Notes: generated by a model from the letters alone, not told the origin. A stretch of DNA of 39,263 nt from Candidatus Woesearchaeota archaeon (GCA_016180285.1 JACPBO010000004.1:1-39263); one strand, 5' to 3'; shown: positions 15,957 to 25,412, counted from the first letter of the stretch. Made by a program: numbers and translations.

Positions 15957-18900
15957 TCAGGCTCTTTTTCTTATTTCCTGCACTCTCCTGTATGTCAAAA
16001 CTAATAAGCCAAGCCCCAGCATCACTATCGCTGCGCTTTCAACCCATCTCAGTATGCCCTCTCGTTTTCCAAGCACATAAAAGTTTGCAAATCCCTCGCT
16101 TATTGTAGCAAAATCTTCCCTGAATCTGACATTCGCAACATATCCGCCTGTAATTGCCTGAGCCGGTATGATGAATTTCTCGGAGCTTTCTGTCTTCTCC
16201 AACGGCTCAAGCGAATTCAGGCTGGTGAATGATGAATGAATAGTGTCTAAGTTGGGATCAAAAACCTCTGTCTCAAAATAAGGCCTTTCTATTTTTTCAC
16301 CGCCGTTTATCACAAGAATTGCCAATCCTACTGGCGAATCCGATGTATAGCGGTCTTTATCTGATGTTATGATTATCGCAGGATAGCTTTCCTCATAAAG
16401 CACTGTGATTGTTCTAATTCCATCTGCTTCCATCTCTCCTATTTCTATTGAAATTGAGTCTGCGCCGCCATTGAACTTCAGCCTTTCCCCGAATGCATCT
16501 TTGACCTCGATAATCTTGCTATAGCTTATCGGAAGATTTAATCTTATATTCCTGTAAGCTTCTTTTGCAAAGCTTTTCAGATAAATGTCTGTCTTAAATT
16601 TTACTTTTTTATTTTCAAGTTTTTCCAGCACTTCTACCTTTTTGTCAACTTCAAGAATCGGCGGCGTCAGCACAGTTATGTCATAAGTTCTTGTTTCCAA
16701 AGCTCCAACAACTGTTTCCCAGAAAACAAGGCTGTTGTCTTTTTCAGCCTTCTCATCTATTTTCTGCCCGAATGCATTATAATAGCTTGCATATGCCTGT
16801 GTTGAATCAGGGAATACTGTTGTTTCAAATCTTGACTGTATTGGCCTGGAATTCGGGTTATAGACAGTGAATTTCTTCGACCACATTGCAGGCTGCCCGA
16901 CAACAATTACTTTAGCCAAAGTTAAATTGCTGTCATCTATTTCAAAAGGCTTTGCAGGCTCGGGGATTGTAACATGAACAACGCCGAATGCAGACGAAGA
17001 TATCTCTTCTCCTGTTGCCGGGTCAACGCCGAACACCTGCATTGGAATTGTGTAAGTGCCAGTTGCAGTTATGTTAAACCTATAGGAGATAACAAGGTAA
17101 TCGCCGTCTTTCATGGTGCCGTTCCAGAATGTGTTGTTCGGAAGGAATCTGCTGTACTCATATGCATCAACTGGAGTTCCATCCGTCAGCGTAGTTGTTC
17201 CATTTACATGAGTTGCATTTATATTAGTTCCATTGACCAATGTTATTGAATTGCTTCCTGAATTGTTGAAATAAACTATCAGGACATTGCTTATTGTAAA
17301 GTTAGTTCCATTTACAATATAATCCAGCAATTTTATATCTGCAATCCCGTCAGCAGTTGAGGACTTGTCAACAGCGTCCACCCTTATAGTTGCATTAACG
17401 CTGTTTGGCTGCGCAGGGTTGTTTATCTTAAGCTCTTTATACGCATTCAGCCTTTTTGTGGCAACAGTTACATTTGTCAGCGGCATATTCTCCACTATTG
17501 GAGTTCCTGACCTGCTCCACATTGTCACATTTCCTGTCATGTTAAAAACAAGCCCTTCCTGAAGGCTTTCGTTGAAGACAAGATCATAGGAAATATTTAC
17601 CACTTCATTTGTCAGCAAATAGCTCTTATACAGTGATTGGTTCAGGTCTTTTATCACAGCCTTGACATATCCTTCTGCGCTTGCAGTATTATTAACGCAA
17701 GTTATTGTAACATTGTTTGTTATCGCTGTCCCGTTAACTGTCACAGCAACAGAGCTGCAGTTTGCATAAAAAATAACAGCAGTTCCATTCACTGATTTCG
17801 GCGGATAAACTGAAAATATTGAAAAATTAAGCCCCCTTGCGCTGTTGTCCCCTAAATAAGTTGTGCTATCTCTTATTTTTATTGACTGCTCAGGCAATCC
17901 CCTGTCAACTCCAGAATCCGGCAGCATAACTCCGTCAATTGCTTTTGAATTTGAAATGTCAATTATGAAAAGCGAACCCATATCCAATCTCCCCCTTACT
18001 TCTGCATCATAGCCCTCGGCCCCGCCCCAGCTAACATTCCAGTCAAAGTATGATGCAAAATAAGGCTTGGTTGTTGTCAAGGTGTCAAGCCAGTCTGTGT
18101 ATTTCGTTGTGCCTGCGCTTATATTCCCCCATCCAGGAGCTGAATTGCTTGAATTTGCTGTTCCGACAGGCGTCCCATTTGCCAGCACTTGGTAGAGCTT
18201 CCATGATCCGACAAGGTAATTCAGGCCGCCGCCGTTTTCATTTGCTGCATTTTTAAAATAGCCCCTTACGCGCCATGTTGATGACGACCCATTCGACGGA
18301 TTAGTCAATGCCAAATCCACGCCTTGCCTGACAGGCCCTCTGCTGAATTTTACTGTAACATTCATTCCAGTCAATAATTTGCTGTTATCCAAGCCAGACA
18401 CTGCAGAATTATTGAATGTTGCAACAACTCCTGTTGTGCCTGCTGCATCATTCAGGTTATAGCTTGTTGTGCCGCTGTCTGCAAGATTCCTGTTCGTCCT
18501 TACTGTTGCATTTATTGTTATCGTGATATTTCCATACGCAACAATATCGCCTGTCCAGTTCACAAGCTCAGAATCCATACCGCCAGTTGCATTCCTGACA
18601 GCCGCTGTTTCATTTCCTCTGAAGCTTATCCACACAGTCCCGTTGAATATCGCAACCCCGGTTACATTGACAACATCATATCCTGTCTGCGTGCTTTGGT
18701 CAAATGTTATTGTGACATTTGCAGAATTAAGGCTTCTCCATCCTGAGGGATTCGTTATATTTATTGTTATGTTAAGATTGTTCCAGGATTGGTTTAAGTT
18801 GCCTTCATAATTATTGTCAAAAATATTGTCATCATTGTAAACATCTGAGCCGCCAGCATAATTTGACACTGCCATCGAAATATTCAACATTGGGCCATCA

Positions 18901-19265
18901 GCATTTATTGTGTAAGTATTGCTGTCGCTGCCGCTCGCATTATGGTATAATGTTGAATTGTCATTTGCAGCTCCTGCATAGAAATTCCATATTCTCCCAT
19001 CTATGTCTGTCCTGTTTGCAATATTCGTTCTGCTGGGCCCGATGCTTGACATATTAAGCCGGACATACTGCAGAACATCAGCAACATTCACAACCCTTAT
19101 TGCTACTTCGCCCCTGTTGACATTCGTGCCTGTAGAAGTTCCGTTTCTCAGGTAATCCTGCCTGTAAATCTCAGTTATTGTCAGATTCGGGGAAACAGCA
19201 TAAGCAAAGGGCATAAATGCAAATAGAAATATGATTACCGCTATCCAAAAACCTCCTTTCATCAT
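15957..19265 (-). CDS. Giant Asn-glycosylation-rich surface protein with C-terminal anchor
   Basis: This 1102-residue protein has a signal peptide (MMKGGFWIAVIIFLFAFMPFAYA) and ends in one transmembrane helix (about residues 1074-1092, ESAAIVMLGLGLLVLTY) with a short Arg/Lys tail. Nearly all of the chain is beta-rich, Thr/Ser/Asn-rich and carries dozens of N-x-S/T glycosylation sequons. The C-terminal third (TFAVYN-type NPNSRPIQSRFETTVFP and ILEVDKKVEVLEKL) looks like Ig-like or DUF11-like stalk domains. It is probably an S-layer-associated or pilus-assembly surface protein. It lies in line with the pilus ATPase and platform genes. GGTGA just before the ATG supports 19265 or 19262 as start. 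No exact family can be named. Confidence 0.7.
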   Translation of the reverse strand: MMKGGFWIAVIIFLFAFMPFAYAVSPNLTITEIYRQDYLRNGTSTGTNVNRGEVAIRVVNVADVLQYVRLNMSSIGPSRTNIANRTDIDGRIWNFYAGAANDNSTLYHNASGSDSNTYTINADGPMLNISMAVSNYAGGSDVYNDDNIFDNNYEGNLNQSWNNLNITINITNPSGWRSLNSANVTITFDQSTQTGYDVVNVTGVAIFNGTVWISFRGNETAAVRNATGGMDSELVNWTGDIVAYGNITITINATVRTNRNLADSGTTSYNLNDAAGTTGVVATFNNSAVSGLDNSKLLTGMNVTVKFSRGPVRQGVDLALTNPSNGSSSTWRVRGYFKNAANENGGGLNYLVGSWKLYQVLANGTPVGTANSSNSAPGWGNISAGTTKYTDWLDTLTTTKPYFASYFDWNVSWGGAEGYDAEVRGRLDMGSLFIIDISNSKAIDGVMLPDSGVDRGLPEQSIKIRDSTTYLGDNSARGLNFSIFSVYPPKSVNGTAVIFYANCSSVAVTVNGTAITNNVTITCVNNTASAEGYVKAVIKDLNQSLYKSYLLTNEVVNISYDLVFNESLQEGLVFNMTGNVTMWSRSGTPIVENMPLTNVTVATKRLNAYKELKINNPAQPNSVNATIRVDAVDKSSTADGIADIKLLDYIVNGTNFTISNVLIVYFNNSGSNSITLVNGTNINATHVNGTTTLTDGTPVDAYEYSRFLPNNTFWNGTMKDGDYLVISYRFNITATGTYTIPMQVFGVDPATGEEISSSAFGVVHVTIPEPAKPFEIDDSNLTLAKVIVVGQPAMWSKKFTVYNPNSRPIQSRFETTVFPDSTQAYASYYNAFGQKIDEKAEKDNSLVFWETVVGALETRTYDITVLTPPILEVDKKVEVLEKLENKKVKFKTDIYLKSFAKEAYRNIRLNLPISYSKIIEVKDAFGERLKFNGGADSISIEIGEMEADGIRTITVLYEESYPAIIITSDKDRYTSDSPVGLAILVINGGEKIERPYFETEVFDPNLDTIHSSFTSLNSLEPLEKTESSEKFIIPAQAITGGYVANVRFREDFATISEGFANFYVLGKREGILRWVESAAIVMLGLGLLVLTYRRVQEIRKRA

Positions 19266-19319
19266 TCACCAGCTCTTTTATGAATTCCTATTTGATAAAA
19301 AAACAAATAAGCGTAAAAA

Positions 19320-19688
19320 TTAAACTTCCTTTAAATCGTCCTCTATCTTTTTGACTTTGCCCATCTTTTCCTTGAGCCTAGACAGTTTATCCTGAAGATC
19401 GTCCTTCTTTGCAGCCAGTGCATCTTCCTTCTCCGCCAGTGCAGCTATCTTGTCTTTAACTGCCTTAAACTCGCCTCTTGTTGAAGATATGTCTTTTGAA
19501 GTTGAATCAAGCTCAGCCTCAACTTTTGTTCTTATTTCTGCAAGCTTTCCCAGCTCTTCTTCAAGATCATTTATGGCTTCAGAAAGCAATTCTTTTTTTT
19601 GCTTGTGCTCCGGCTCTTTTTCAGCTGCTGCTTCCTTTTTCTCTACGCCATTTAAAAAGTCGCGTACGTTTTTTATCAGTTCTGCCAC
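19320..19688 (-). CDS. Coiled-coil protein, 122 aa
   Basis: The protein starts with GTG (MAELIKNVRDFLNGVEKKEA) behind an AGGTGA ribosome site. Nearly all residues from 20 to the end show heptad spacing rich in Glu, Lys, Ala and Leu, so it forms a long coiled coil; no signal peptide, no membrane segment. No family is recognised. A minus-strand TATA box at about 19723-19732 gives it its own promoter, downstream of the structured intergenic element that follows the platform genes. Proteins of this kind often accompany archaeal pilus clusters, but a role is not shown. Confidence 0.6.
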   Translation of the reverse strand: MAELIKNVRDFLNGVEKKEAAAEKEPEHKQKKELLSEAINDLEEELGKLAEIRTKVEAELDSTSKDISSTRGEFKAVKDKIAALAEKEDALAAKKDDLQDKLSRLKEKMGKVKKIEDDLKEV

Positions 19689-19735
19689 AAAATCACCTTT
19701 TAATCATAAATAATACAAGTTATTTATAAATCTTG

Positions 19736-19867
19736 TCAAAAACCACGCTGTAGCACCGTGCATAAGGTGGTTTTTGAGCATGCTCAAAAATTTTTCACAA
19801 ATAAAAAAGGGATTGGCTTTCAGCCACCAATCCAAGATTGATGGAAAATTTTTGACATTTTTATTTG
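19736..19867. other. Dense nested inverted repeats, likely terminator or structured RNA
   Basis: In 132 bases there are: TCAAAAACCAC/GTGGTTTTTGA (19736-19746 / 19767-19777), a perfect 20-bp palindrome at 19771-19790 centred on GAGCATGCTC, GGATTGG/CCAATCC (19810-19816 / 19827-19833), and an enclosing pair CAAATAAAAA/TTTTTATTTG (19798-19807 / 19858-19867). The element sits between the stop of the platform gene (19881) and the next promoter, so as RNA it would be the 3' end of the secretion operon. The first two hairpins share bases and exclude one another. Confidence 0.55.
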
Positions 19868-19880
19868 CAAAACTAAGTTC

Positions 19881-21014
19881 TCAAAATATCCCTCCTAAGA
19901 TTCTTTCCAATACAATCGAAACTCCCAAAAATATCAAAAGAGAGGTTACCATAAATACAGGAACATATTTTATGCCCGACTTCACATCGCCTTTGTTTAT
20001 AATTGCCACAATCACCGCTGAAAAAAATGATGTTACAAGCAGCGAACAGATGGCAAATATCCTGAAATCTGACGGTGTAATGGCAACATTTGAGAAAGAT
20101 ATTGGAAAGCCTATGGCTGCGGAATTTGACCCGGCTCCTGCTATGCCTGTCATTTTGTTTATTATTGTCAGCAGCTGGCCTGACAATGCGAACAAAAAAG
20201 GCGCTGCAAGTATAGTTGCAAATGTTATGAAAATCATATAGGTAGTTACATTTGCTGACATTTCCTTCTTTATTGTCTGCGACTCCTTTATATTGAGCGC
20301 AATCTTATTCAGCAGGTCAGCTATCTCGCCCCCGGAATTGATGCCCTCGATTATCAGCGTAACAGACCTTTTCAGCGTATCAGAATCATACCTGTCCGAG
20401 AATCTTTGCAATGCATCTTCCAGATCTTCTCCACTCATGGTTTCCTTTGCAACATCTTCAATCTCTTTTGCCAAAACTCCGAAGCGGGGCCTTATTGCGC
20501 TCCACAGCGCCCTGTCAATAGGCATTCCTGCCCTTACATTGGAGGCAGTCAGCTGCAGAAAGTCAGGAAGCACCTGCTCTATTGTTACCTTTCTTTTGAA
20601 AATTTTCAAGTCAAGAAAAACATAAAAAATAAGCCACAGCAGCAGCAGCAGCGCTATAAAGACAAAGATCCACAGAAAGAACATTGTAAAAATGACATAT
20701 GCCAGCGTATAGCCGAAATTTGCAGAGAAAAAATACATCAGGTAGAAAGATATTGCAAGGTTGATAATAACGCAGAAGTCAAATATCCATTTTGAAATAT
20801 TATGCTCTTCCAATGCCAGCCCGGCCCTTTCAAGATAAGCTCTCAGCTTGAGCCTTTTGCGCTCCTTTTTCTTTTCTTCCCTCGACTTTCTCAAATGCGC
20901 TATAAGGATCTTTTTCCTACGCTCAACCAAGCTTTCATCGTGCACTTTTGTTTTGAAAATTTGTTTCAGAAAGCTTAATTTTCCTTTGTTGCCGTTATTG
21001 TTCGTGTTGTTCAT
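19881..21014 (-). CDS. Type II secretion F-domain platform protein (TadC/FlaJ-like), second of pair
   Basis: This 377-residue inner-membrane platform protein has a basic cytoplasmic N-terminus (KKILIAHLRKSREEKKKERKRLK), two or three transmembrane helices near 80-145, a T2SSF domain at about 160-290 (VLPDFLQLTASNVRAGMPIDRALWSA, then LEDALQRFSDRYDSDTLKRSVTLIIEG), and three more helices at the C-terminus. It is expected to hold the pilus base in the membrane and to be driven by the TadA-like ATPase. The start lies one base past the end of the first platform gene, so the two are coupled. Two single-domain F proteins rather than one two-domain FlaJ is the Tad/EppA arrangement. Confidence 0.85.
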   Translation of the reverse strand: MNNTNNNGNKGKLSFLKQIFKTKVHDESLVERRKKILIAHLRKSREEKKKERKRLKLRAYLERAGLALEEHNISKWIFDFCVIINLAISFYLMYFFSANFGYTLAYVIFTMFFLWIFVFIALLLLLWLIFYVFLDLKIFKRKVTIEQVLPDFLQLTASNVRAGMPIDRALWSAIRPRFGVLAKEIEDVAKETMSGEDLEDALQRFSDRYDSDTLKRSVTLIIEGINSGGEIADLLNKIALNIKESQTIKKEMSANVTTYMIFITFATILAAPFLFALSGQLLTIINKMTGIAGAGSNSAAIGFPISFSNVAITPSDFRIFAICSLLVTSFFSAVIVAIINKGDVKSGIKYVPVFMVTSLLIFLGVSIVLERILGGIF

Positions 21015-21015
21015 C

Positions 21016-21795
21016 TTAAAACTCGATAGCCGGCCTCAGCGATTTTATTATTGAAATGAACATGAACTGCACGAATGCGAGCAGCAGAACTCCTGCAAGC
21101 AGAACTGCAAGCGTTATTTTAATTGACATGAAAGTTGCAAGCACAATGAGTATTGTCACACCCAGCGAAGGGACTATTACCGTGACTATCATGTAAAACA
21201 TAGCTAAGGGGTTTAATGTCCTGCCGTATTTTTTCATCTCTATATTCTGCTCTCTTGTAATCTGCTCAATCACATCCCTCAGTGACTTGGCAATATCAGA
21301 TCCGGTCTTCAGGGAATTTACTATCTGCCACAGCATTCTTCTGAAATCGTCAGATGGTGTGTACTCGATAGATTCATTCAGCGCATCCTCCAATGTTGTT
21401 CCAATCTCAACTTTGTCAGTTATTTCCTTGAAATAAATTCCAATATCCTTGTAGCTGTTCGCAACATTCTTTATTGCATCGTACAGGCTGATGCCTGACT
21501 CAAGCTCTATTATCAGAAATCTGCCTGCAAAAATAATTTCCTTGCTTATCTGCTTTCTCCTCTTGAATATTTTTACCTCAGGCAGCTTTGACAGGTAAAG
21601 GAAGACCAGCAGGAAAATAAAGGGCGCAATAAATATAAGCAAAGCGAGCTTAAAGCTGGTTTTCGAAAGCAAGGCAGTAATAAAAAACATCAGCCCGGTT
21701 GTCAGATAAAAGCTGCTGACTAATGTGTTCTTTACAAACTCCTCAGGCTCTTCCACCATTCCTGCCTGCTTTAGCTTGTCCCTTAAGCCAGGCAT
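21016..21795 (-). CDS. Type II secretion F-domain platform protein (TadB/TadC-like), first of pair
   Basis: This 259-residue membrane protein (MPGLRDKLKQAGMVEEPEEFVK) has two transmembrane helices near 28-70, a T2SSF domain at about 90-200 (LIIELESGISLYDAIKNVANSYKDI, DFRRMLWQIVNSLKTGSDIAKSL), and two helices at the C-terminus. It forms the inner-membrane platform of the pilus together with the following gene. It begins 32 bases after the stop of the ATPase gene on the same strand. Sequence between the two F proteins differs clearly, so they are not a recent duplication. Confidence 0.85.
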   Translation of the reverse strand: MPGLRDKLKQAGMVEEPEEFVKNTLVSSFYLTTGLMFFITALLSKTSFKLALLIFIAPFIFLLVFLYLSKLPEVKIFKRRKQISKEIIFAGRFLIIELESGISLYDAIKNVANSYKDIGIYFKEITDKVEIGTTLEDALNESIEYTPSDDFRRMLWQIVNSLKTGSDIAKSLRDVIEQITREQNIEMKKYGRTLNPLAMFYMIVTVIVPSLGVTILIVLATFMSIKITLAVLLAGVLLLAFVQFMFISIIKSLRPAIEF

Positions 21796-21827
21796 CAGGG
21801 AGGCAAGCCTTTTGATCAGGATATTGT

Positions 21828-23309
21828 CTATTTTAAACCACCCAATAATTTATTTTTATTCACAAATGCCATTAAATTATCCTTGTCAGTATAATATTCG
21901 GCCATAACCCTGCCAACGCTTTCAACAGTGTTGATCTTATTGCCAACCAGGTATTTCAGCACCTTTTCCTTGATTTTTAAATCATCTTCTATCTCTTTTT
22001 TTGAAAGCCCAGTGTACAGCTGCAATGTGTTAAAAAGCGCAACAGGCTTGTTGACATTCTGAAGTATATCCTTGTAAGTGTCAAACTGGACAAGTATATT
22101 TGGCCTTGCATCAGGCAGTATCTCTGCAATCTGGAATGTCCTCCTTATCCCTGTTCTCCTGTTTCTGTACTGTACAACTATCATTGAAATTGCAGGCAGC
22201 ATTGTCTTTGGCACTTCAATCGGCGGGCTTGTCAGCCTTGTTATTGTTTCCTGCACATTGTTTGCATGGACAGTCGCGTAAACGCTGTGCCCGGTATGTA
22301 TCGCTTCAAATAAAACTTCTGCTTCCCTTTTTCTCCTTATTTCTCCGACAATTATCCTGTCCGGCCTCATCCTTAATGAATTGACCAGCAAGTCAAGCAT
22401 TGATATCTCCCCTTTGCCTTCTATATTTGGCAGCCTTGTGACCATGGGTATCCAGTGCAAAAAGCTCGGCAGCTGCAATTCTCTTGTGTCTTCTATGCTT
22501 ATTATTCTCTGATTGGGAGGAAAAAATACAGACATGACATTCAATGCTGATGTTTTTCCGGTAGCTGTTCCGCCGGTTATTAAAGTAGAGAGCTCGTACT
22601 GCACAGCAAGCCATATGAGCGAAGCAGCTAAAGCCGAGATTGTATTGGTTTCGATAAAATCTGTTATAGTCCATGGCTTTGATGCGAATTTTCTGAAAGT
22701 TATCGTGTTCCCCTTTGCCGATATCGGAGACAATGTTGCATTGACCCTGTCCCCGGTTTCCAGGTTGGCATCCATTAATGGCGCAAGGACAGTAATCTGC
22801 TTTCCGACCTTTCTTCCAATCATTGTTGCGTAATGGGTGATCTGCTCTTCACTGGCAACCTTTATGTTTGTTTTCAGCCACCCGTATTTTCTGTGGTAAA
22901 CCCAGACAGCTTCATCAGCATTATTGATGGCAACCTCTTCCAGATTTGCATCACCCATAAGGATTTCCAAATTGCCGAGCCCAAGGCTTCTCTGAATAAG
23001 GTATGTCGTAAGAAATGCTGTTGTCTTTTCGTCAACATCAGGAAAGTACCTCTTTACAAGGACTGCAATCATGTCCCTGAATTTCTCCTCTATAATGCCT
23101 GCCTTTTTTATATCTGCAATTTCAACTATGCCCAGGCTGACTTCCTTTATAAGCTCCTGCCTTATCTTCTCGAGTATTATTTCAGTGTTCTTGCTTATTG
23201 CTGCAATTGAAATCTCGTATATCGGAACATACTCTCCTGCCTTTGCGTATATCTTTACAGAAATAGGCATGTCGCTTGAGAGAAACTTATATTCGTCTTT
23301 TATTGCCAT
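21828..23309 (-). CDS. Pilus/secretion ATPase (TadA/FlaI/VirB11-type)
   Basis: This 493-residue hexameric ATPase powers pilus assembly. The ATPase core shows Walker A GGTATGKT (246-253), the Asp box IEDTREL (272-278), the Walker B region RPDRIIVGEIR (315-325) and the His box HTGHSVYATVHA (338-349). The N-terminal 200 residues form the secretion-ATPase N domain (IQRSLGLGNLEILMGDANLEEVAIN). It is cytoplasmic and docks on the platform proteins encoded just downstream. The ribosome site lies ahead of the ATG at 23309 (GAGGTGG). It follows the winged-helix/coiled-coil gene by 29 bases. Confidence 0.92.
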   Translation of the reverse strand: MAIKDEYKFLSSDMPISVKIYAKAGEYVPIYEISIAAISKNTEIILEKIRQELIKEVSLGIVEIADIKKAGIIEEKFRDMIAVLVKRYFPDVDEKTTAFLTTYLIQRSLGLGNLEILMGDANLEEVAINNADEAVWVYHRKYGWLKTNIKVASEEQITHYATMIGRKVGKQITVLAPLMDANLETGDRVNATLSPISAKGNTITFRKFASKPWTITDFIETNTISALAASLIWLAVQYELSTLITGGTATGKTSALNVMSVFFPPNQRIISIEDTRELQLPSFLHWIPMVTRLPNIEGKGEISMLDLLVNSLRMRPDRIIVGEIRRKREAEVLFEAIHTGHSVYATVHANNVQETITRLTSPPIEVPKTMLPAISMIVVQYRNRRTGIRRTFQIAEILPDARPNILVQFDTYKDILQNVNKPVALFNTLQLYTGLSKKEIEDDLKIKEKVLKYLVGNKINTVESVGRVMAEYYTDKDNLMAFVNKNKLLGGLK

Positions 23310-23338
23310 TGGCCACCTCTTTTTTATCTTACAATGAA

Positions 23339-24502
23339 TTATCTCAACAAACTGGTTATCTTCTCAATATCGCTTTCATATTCGGATTTCTTTTTATTTA
23401 TCTCGCTGAATTTTTTGTCAAGTTCCTTGGCATAGCCTTTGACATCTCCGCTCTTGCTTGAAGCTGCAAAAGCCTGCGCCCTTTTTATAAGCTGGTTCAG
23501 TTCAATCTGCAAATCGTGCTTCTGGTGCTCAAGGTCGCTCATCATTTTGTAAACATTTAATTTTTTGTTGAAAAATTCCTCAAATTTTTTTGAAATTTCT
23601 TTGCCTTTTTTAACATCAAAGCCAATAGCATATTTTTTTTCCTTTAGTTTTTCAAGTATGCCGGAGCGCGATTTAATAATGTCCTTTTCTCTGGCTTTGC
23701 TTTCTTCAGCAAGCGCGCGGGCTTTCTTTTGCTCCTCTTCGATTTCTTCTTCCACCTGTTTAGCCAAGTTCTTTAAATTATCAATATGATTCCTTTCATT
23801 GTAAATCAGCTGACTATCTTCTTTTGCCCTATCCTCAATTTTGCTTATCATTATTTTAAAATTTTCCAGCTTTTTAGCTATCAGCTTTTCTTTTCCCTGA
23901 AGCTTATTTATATCGCACTCTTCGTTTTTTATGTTCTTCCTTACATTCTTCTCTTCTACTACGATTTCTTTCACAATATCCCTGTATTTTTCCTGCTCTT
24001 TTTTCATCGTATTCTGAGACTCAATGATTTTATCAGCATAATCGTGCTTTTGCTTTATCAGATCAGCATCAAGATTCTTCTTTAACTCTTCAAGCTTTTC
24101 AAGCTCTTCAACTTCGCCTCTGACATGCTCAACTTCAGAGCCTATTTCATTTTTTATTTTTTTAAACTGATCTTCCGCGGTTTTAAAGGAAGTGGACTCC
24201 TTATCAAGGCTCTTCAAAACAATCTCTGCTTTTCTTACAAAAACGTCTTTTCTTCTTTCAAATTCCTTTTCCTTTTCCTTGATTTCCCTGTTGTTTAATT
24301 TCTTTTCCTGCAAATATGCTGTTGCAAACTTGTATTCTATGCTTATTATGCCTTCCTCTTCAAGAAAATCAGCCCATTCTTCAACAACATCTTCCGACAC
24401 GCCGAGTTTTTCAGCGGCATCTGGCACAGAGATCCTGCCAGCCTTCTTTATAAGCTCGACTAATTTATCTACTCCTGTCTCTATCATCCTCGTTTCTTCC
24501 AT
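23339..24502 (-). CDS. Winged-helix plus long coiled-coil protein of the pilus cluster
   Basis: This 387-residue protein has an N-terminal winged helix (residues 8-60, LVELIKKAGRISVPDAAEKLGVSEDVVEEWADFLEEEGIISIEY) and then almost 300 residues of charged coiled coil (EREKEFERRKDVFVRK..., KARALAEESKAREKDIIKS...). There is no membrane segment. It leads the ATPase-platform operon and has a minus-strand TATA-like box about 25 bases upstream. The winged-helix part resembles those that bind other proteins as well as DNA. It may be a cytoplasmic scaffold for the pilus machine. No named family is recognised. Confidence 0.7.
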   Translation of the reverse strand: MEETRMIETGVDKLVELIKKAGRISVPDAAEKLGVSEDVVEEWADFLEEEGIISIEYKFATAYLQEKKLNNREIKEKEKEFERRKDVFVRKAEIVLKSLDKESTSFKTAEDQFKKIKNEIGSEVEHVRGEVEELEKLEELKKNLDADLIKQKHDYADKIIESQNTMKKEQEKYRDIVKEIVVEEKNVRKNIKNEECDINKLQGKEKLIAKKLENFKIMISKIEDRAKEDSQLIYNERNHIDNLKNLAKQVEEEIEEEQKKARALAEESKAREKDIIKSRSGILEKLKEKKYAIGFDVKKGKEISKKFEEFFNKKLNVYKMMSDLEHQKHDLQIELNQLIKRAQAFAASSKSGDVKGYAKELDKKFSEINKKKSEYESDIEKITSLLR

Positions 24503-24659
24503 GTGATTTATCTGTAATGTTCATGTTTAAAAAGCTTTCTATGATGGTCTATATCTGAGCATAGCAGCTAATTCTCAGAAATCCGATCAATATGGCCTTA
24601 TTAAGATGATTGAAATAAAGAAATATAAATTGATTAAAGCAGCGTTAACTAAGCTGTTG

Positions 24660-25139
24660 TTAGTCTTTATTTCTTATTTTTTTGGCCAATTTTTCAAGAG
24701 CTTTATCATCTGCTCTCGCATAATCATGTGAAGAAATGTATCCCTCGTACTTCTTGAAATATTTATTAACATCTGATTTTATAGGTCTCCATTCTTTCAT
24801 ATTTGCAGTCCCATGCATCGGAAATAATTTTGCATGAACATGGTCTATCCCAAAGCCTTCAAAAATCATCGCAGTCCTTCCAACATCTTCAAGTTTTTTG
24901 TCAAGCAATTTAGCTGCTTTCTTAGTGGCCATGATAAGTTCTTTCAGTACGTAGTCGGGTAAATCAAACGGATAGCTCGAATAATGTTGCTTTGTAATAA
25001 TCACCGAACACCCTTCTGTGTTTGGAAAGATGGATAAAAATGCAAGATGTTTTTTATCTTCCCATATTTTATGGCAAGGTGATTCCCCTTTAACAATTTT
25101 ACAAAATATGCAGTTTTCTTCAATTTTTTTCTGCCCCAT
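24660..25139 (-). CDS. HIT-family nucleotide hydrolase/transferase
   Basis: This 159-residue cytoplasmic protein has the Hint/HIT layout. N-terminal CIFCKIVKGE carries a zinc-binding CxxC, and the histidine triad is DHVHAKLFPMH (about residues 98-108). The family hydrolyses nucleoside phosphoramidates, ADP-linked compounds or dinucleotides. It is 40-50 residues longer than the minimal Hint protein, with a helical C-terminus. A minus-strand TATA box at about 25163-25172 overlaps the end of hicA and gives a leaderless start at 25139. An inverted repeat GAAATAAAGA/TCTTTATTTC (24611-24620 / 24665-24674) spans its 3' end and may terminate it. Confidence 0.9.
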   Translation of the reverse strand: MGQKKIEENCIFCKIVKGESPCHKIWEDKKHLAFLSIFPNTEGCSVIITKQHYSSYPFDLPDYVLKELIMATKKAAKLLDKKLEDVGRTAMIFEGFGIDHVHAKLFPMHGTANMKEWRPIKSDVNKYFKKYEGYISSHDYARADDKALEKLAKKIRNKD

Positions 25140-25172
25140 ACACTTCCAATATTTATTTCATCTTTATAAATC

Positions 25173-25379
25173 TTACTTTATCCCATTCAAAAATTCTTCT
25201 CTGCTTACTTCTATCTCATTTAAAATCTTTTTCAACAGGCCTCTTCCTATATCCCTTCCTGAATGAACTGGAACTACAGTTGCTCTTCCGTCAGGATGCT
25301 TAAAATAATTATGGCTGCCATGCTGCCTCACTTCTTCAAAACCTATTTTCTTCAGAATTCTTATTATAGCAAAAGACAC
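25173..25379 (-). CDS. hicA: HicA-family toxin (mRNA interferase), N-terminus odd
   Basis: The 68 residues follow the HicA fold, a double-stranded RNA-binding-like mRNA interferase: ILKKIGFEEVRQHGSHNYFKHPDGR, with the catalytic His in the GSH motif, then VVPVHSGRDIGRGLLKKILNEIEVSREEFL. Most HicA proteins begin with M-x-K/R-L-P-x-V-S-G before the first helix; here the chain starts with GTG and reads MSFAIIRILKKIG, so those residues are missing. An ATG at about 25395 in another frame (MLKI...) hints at a frame shift that cut off the normal start. The first four codons form one arm of a 12-bp perfect inverted repeat. It follows hicB after 107 bases instead of the usual tight spacing. Confidence 0.8.
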   Translation of the reverse strand: MSFAIIRILKKIGFEEVRQHGSHNYFKHPDGRATVVPVHSGRDIGRGLLKKILNEIEVSREEFLNGIK

Positions 25380-25412
25380 AATATTTTAAGCATTATAAAC
25401 GTGTCTTTTGCT
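25368..25412 (-). promoter_or_regulatory. Perfect 12-bp hairpin covering the hicA start codon
   Basis: AGCAAAAGACAC (25368-25379) pairs with GTGTCTTTTGCT (25401-25412) around a 21-base loop. On the minus-strand message the downstream arm is exactly the GTG start and next three codons of hicA. If the RNA folds, translation of the toxin would be blocked at initiation. Confidence 0.6.

Noticed and set aside
19774-20241. Plus-strand 155-aa frame opposite the platform gene
   Set aside because: It starts inside the hairpin region, lies antisense to a clear T2SSF protein, and has no ribosome site or family match.
25173-25379. hicA as a plain pseudogene
   Set aside because: The catalytic GSH motif and the rest of the fold are intact and no stop interrupts the frame from the GTG; only the extreme N-terminus is unusual.
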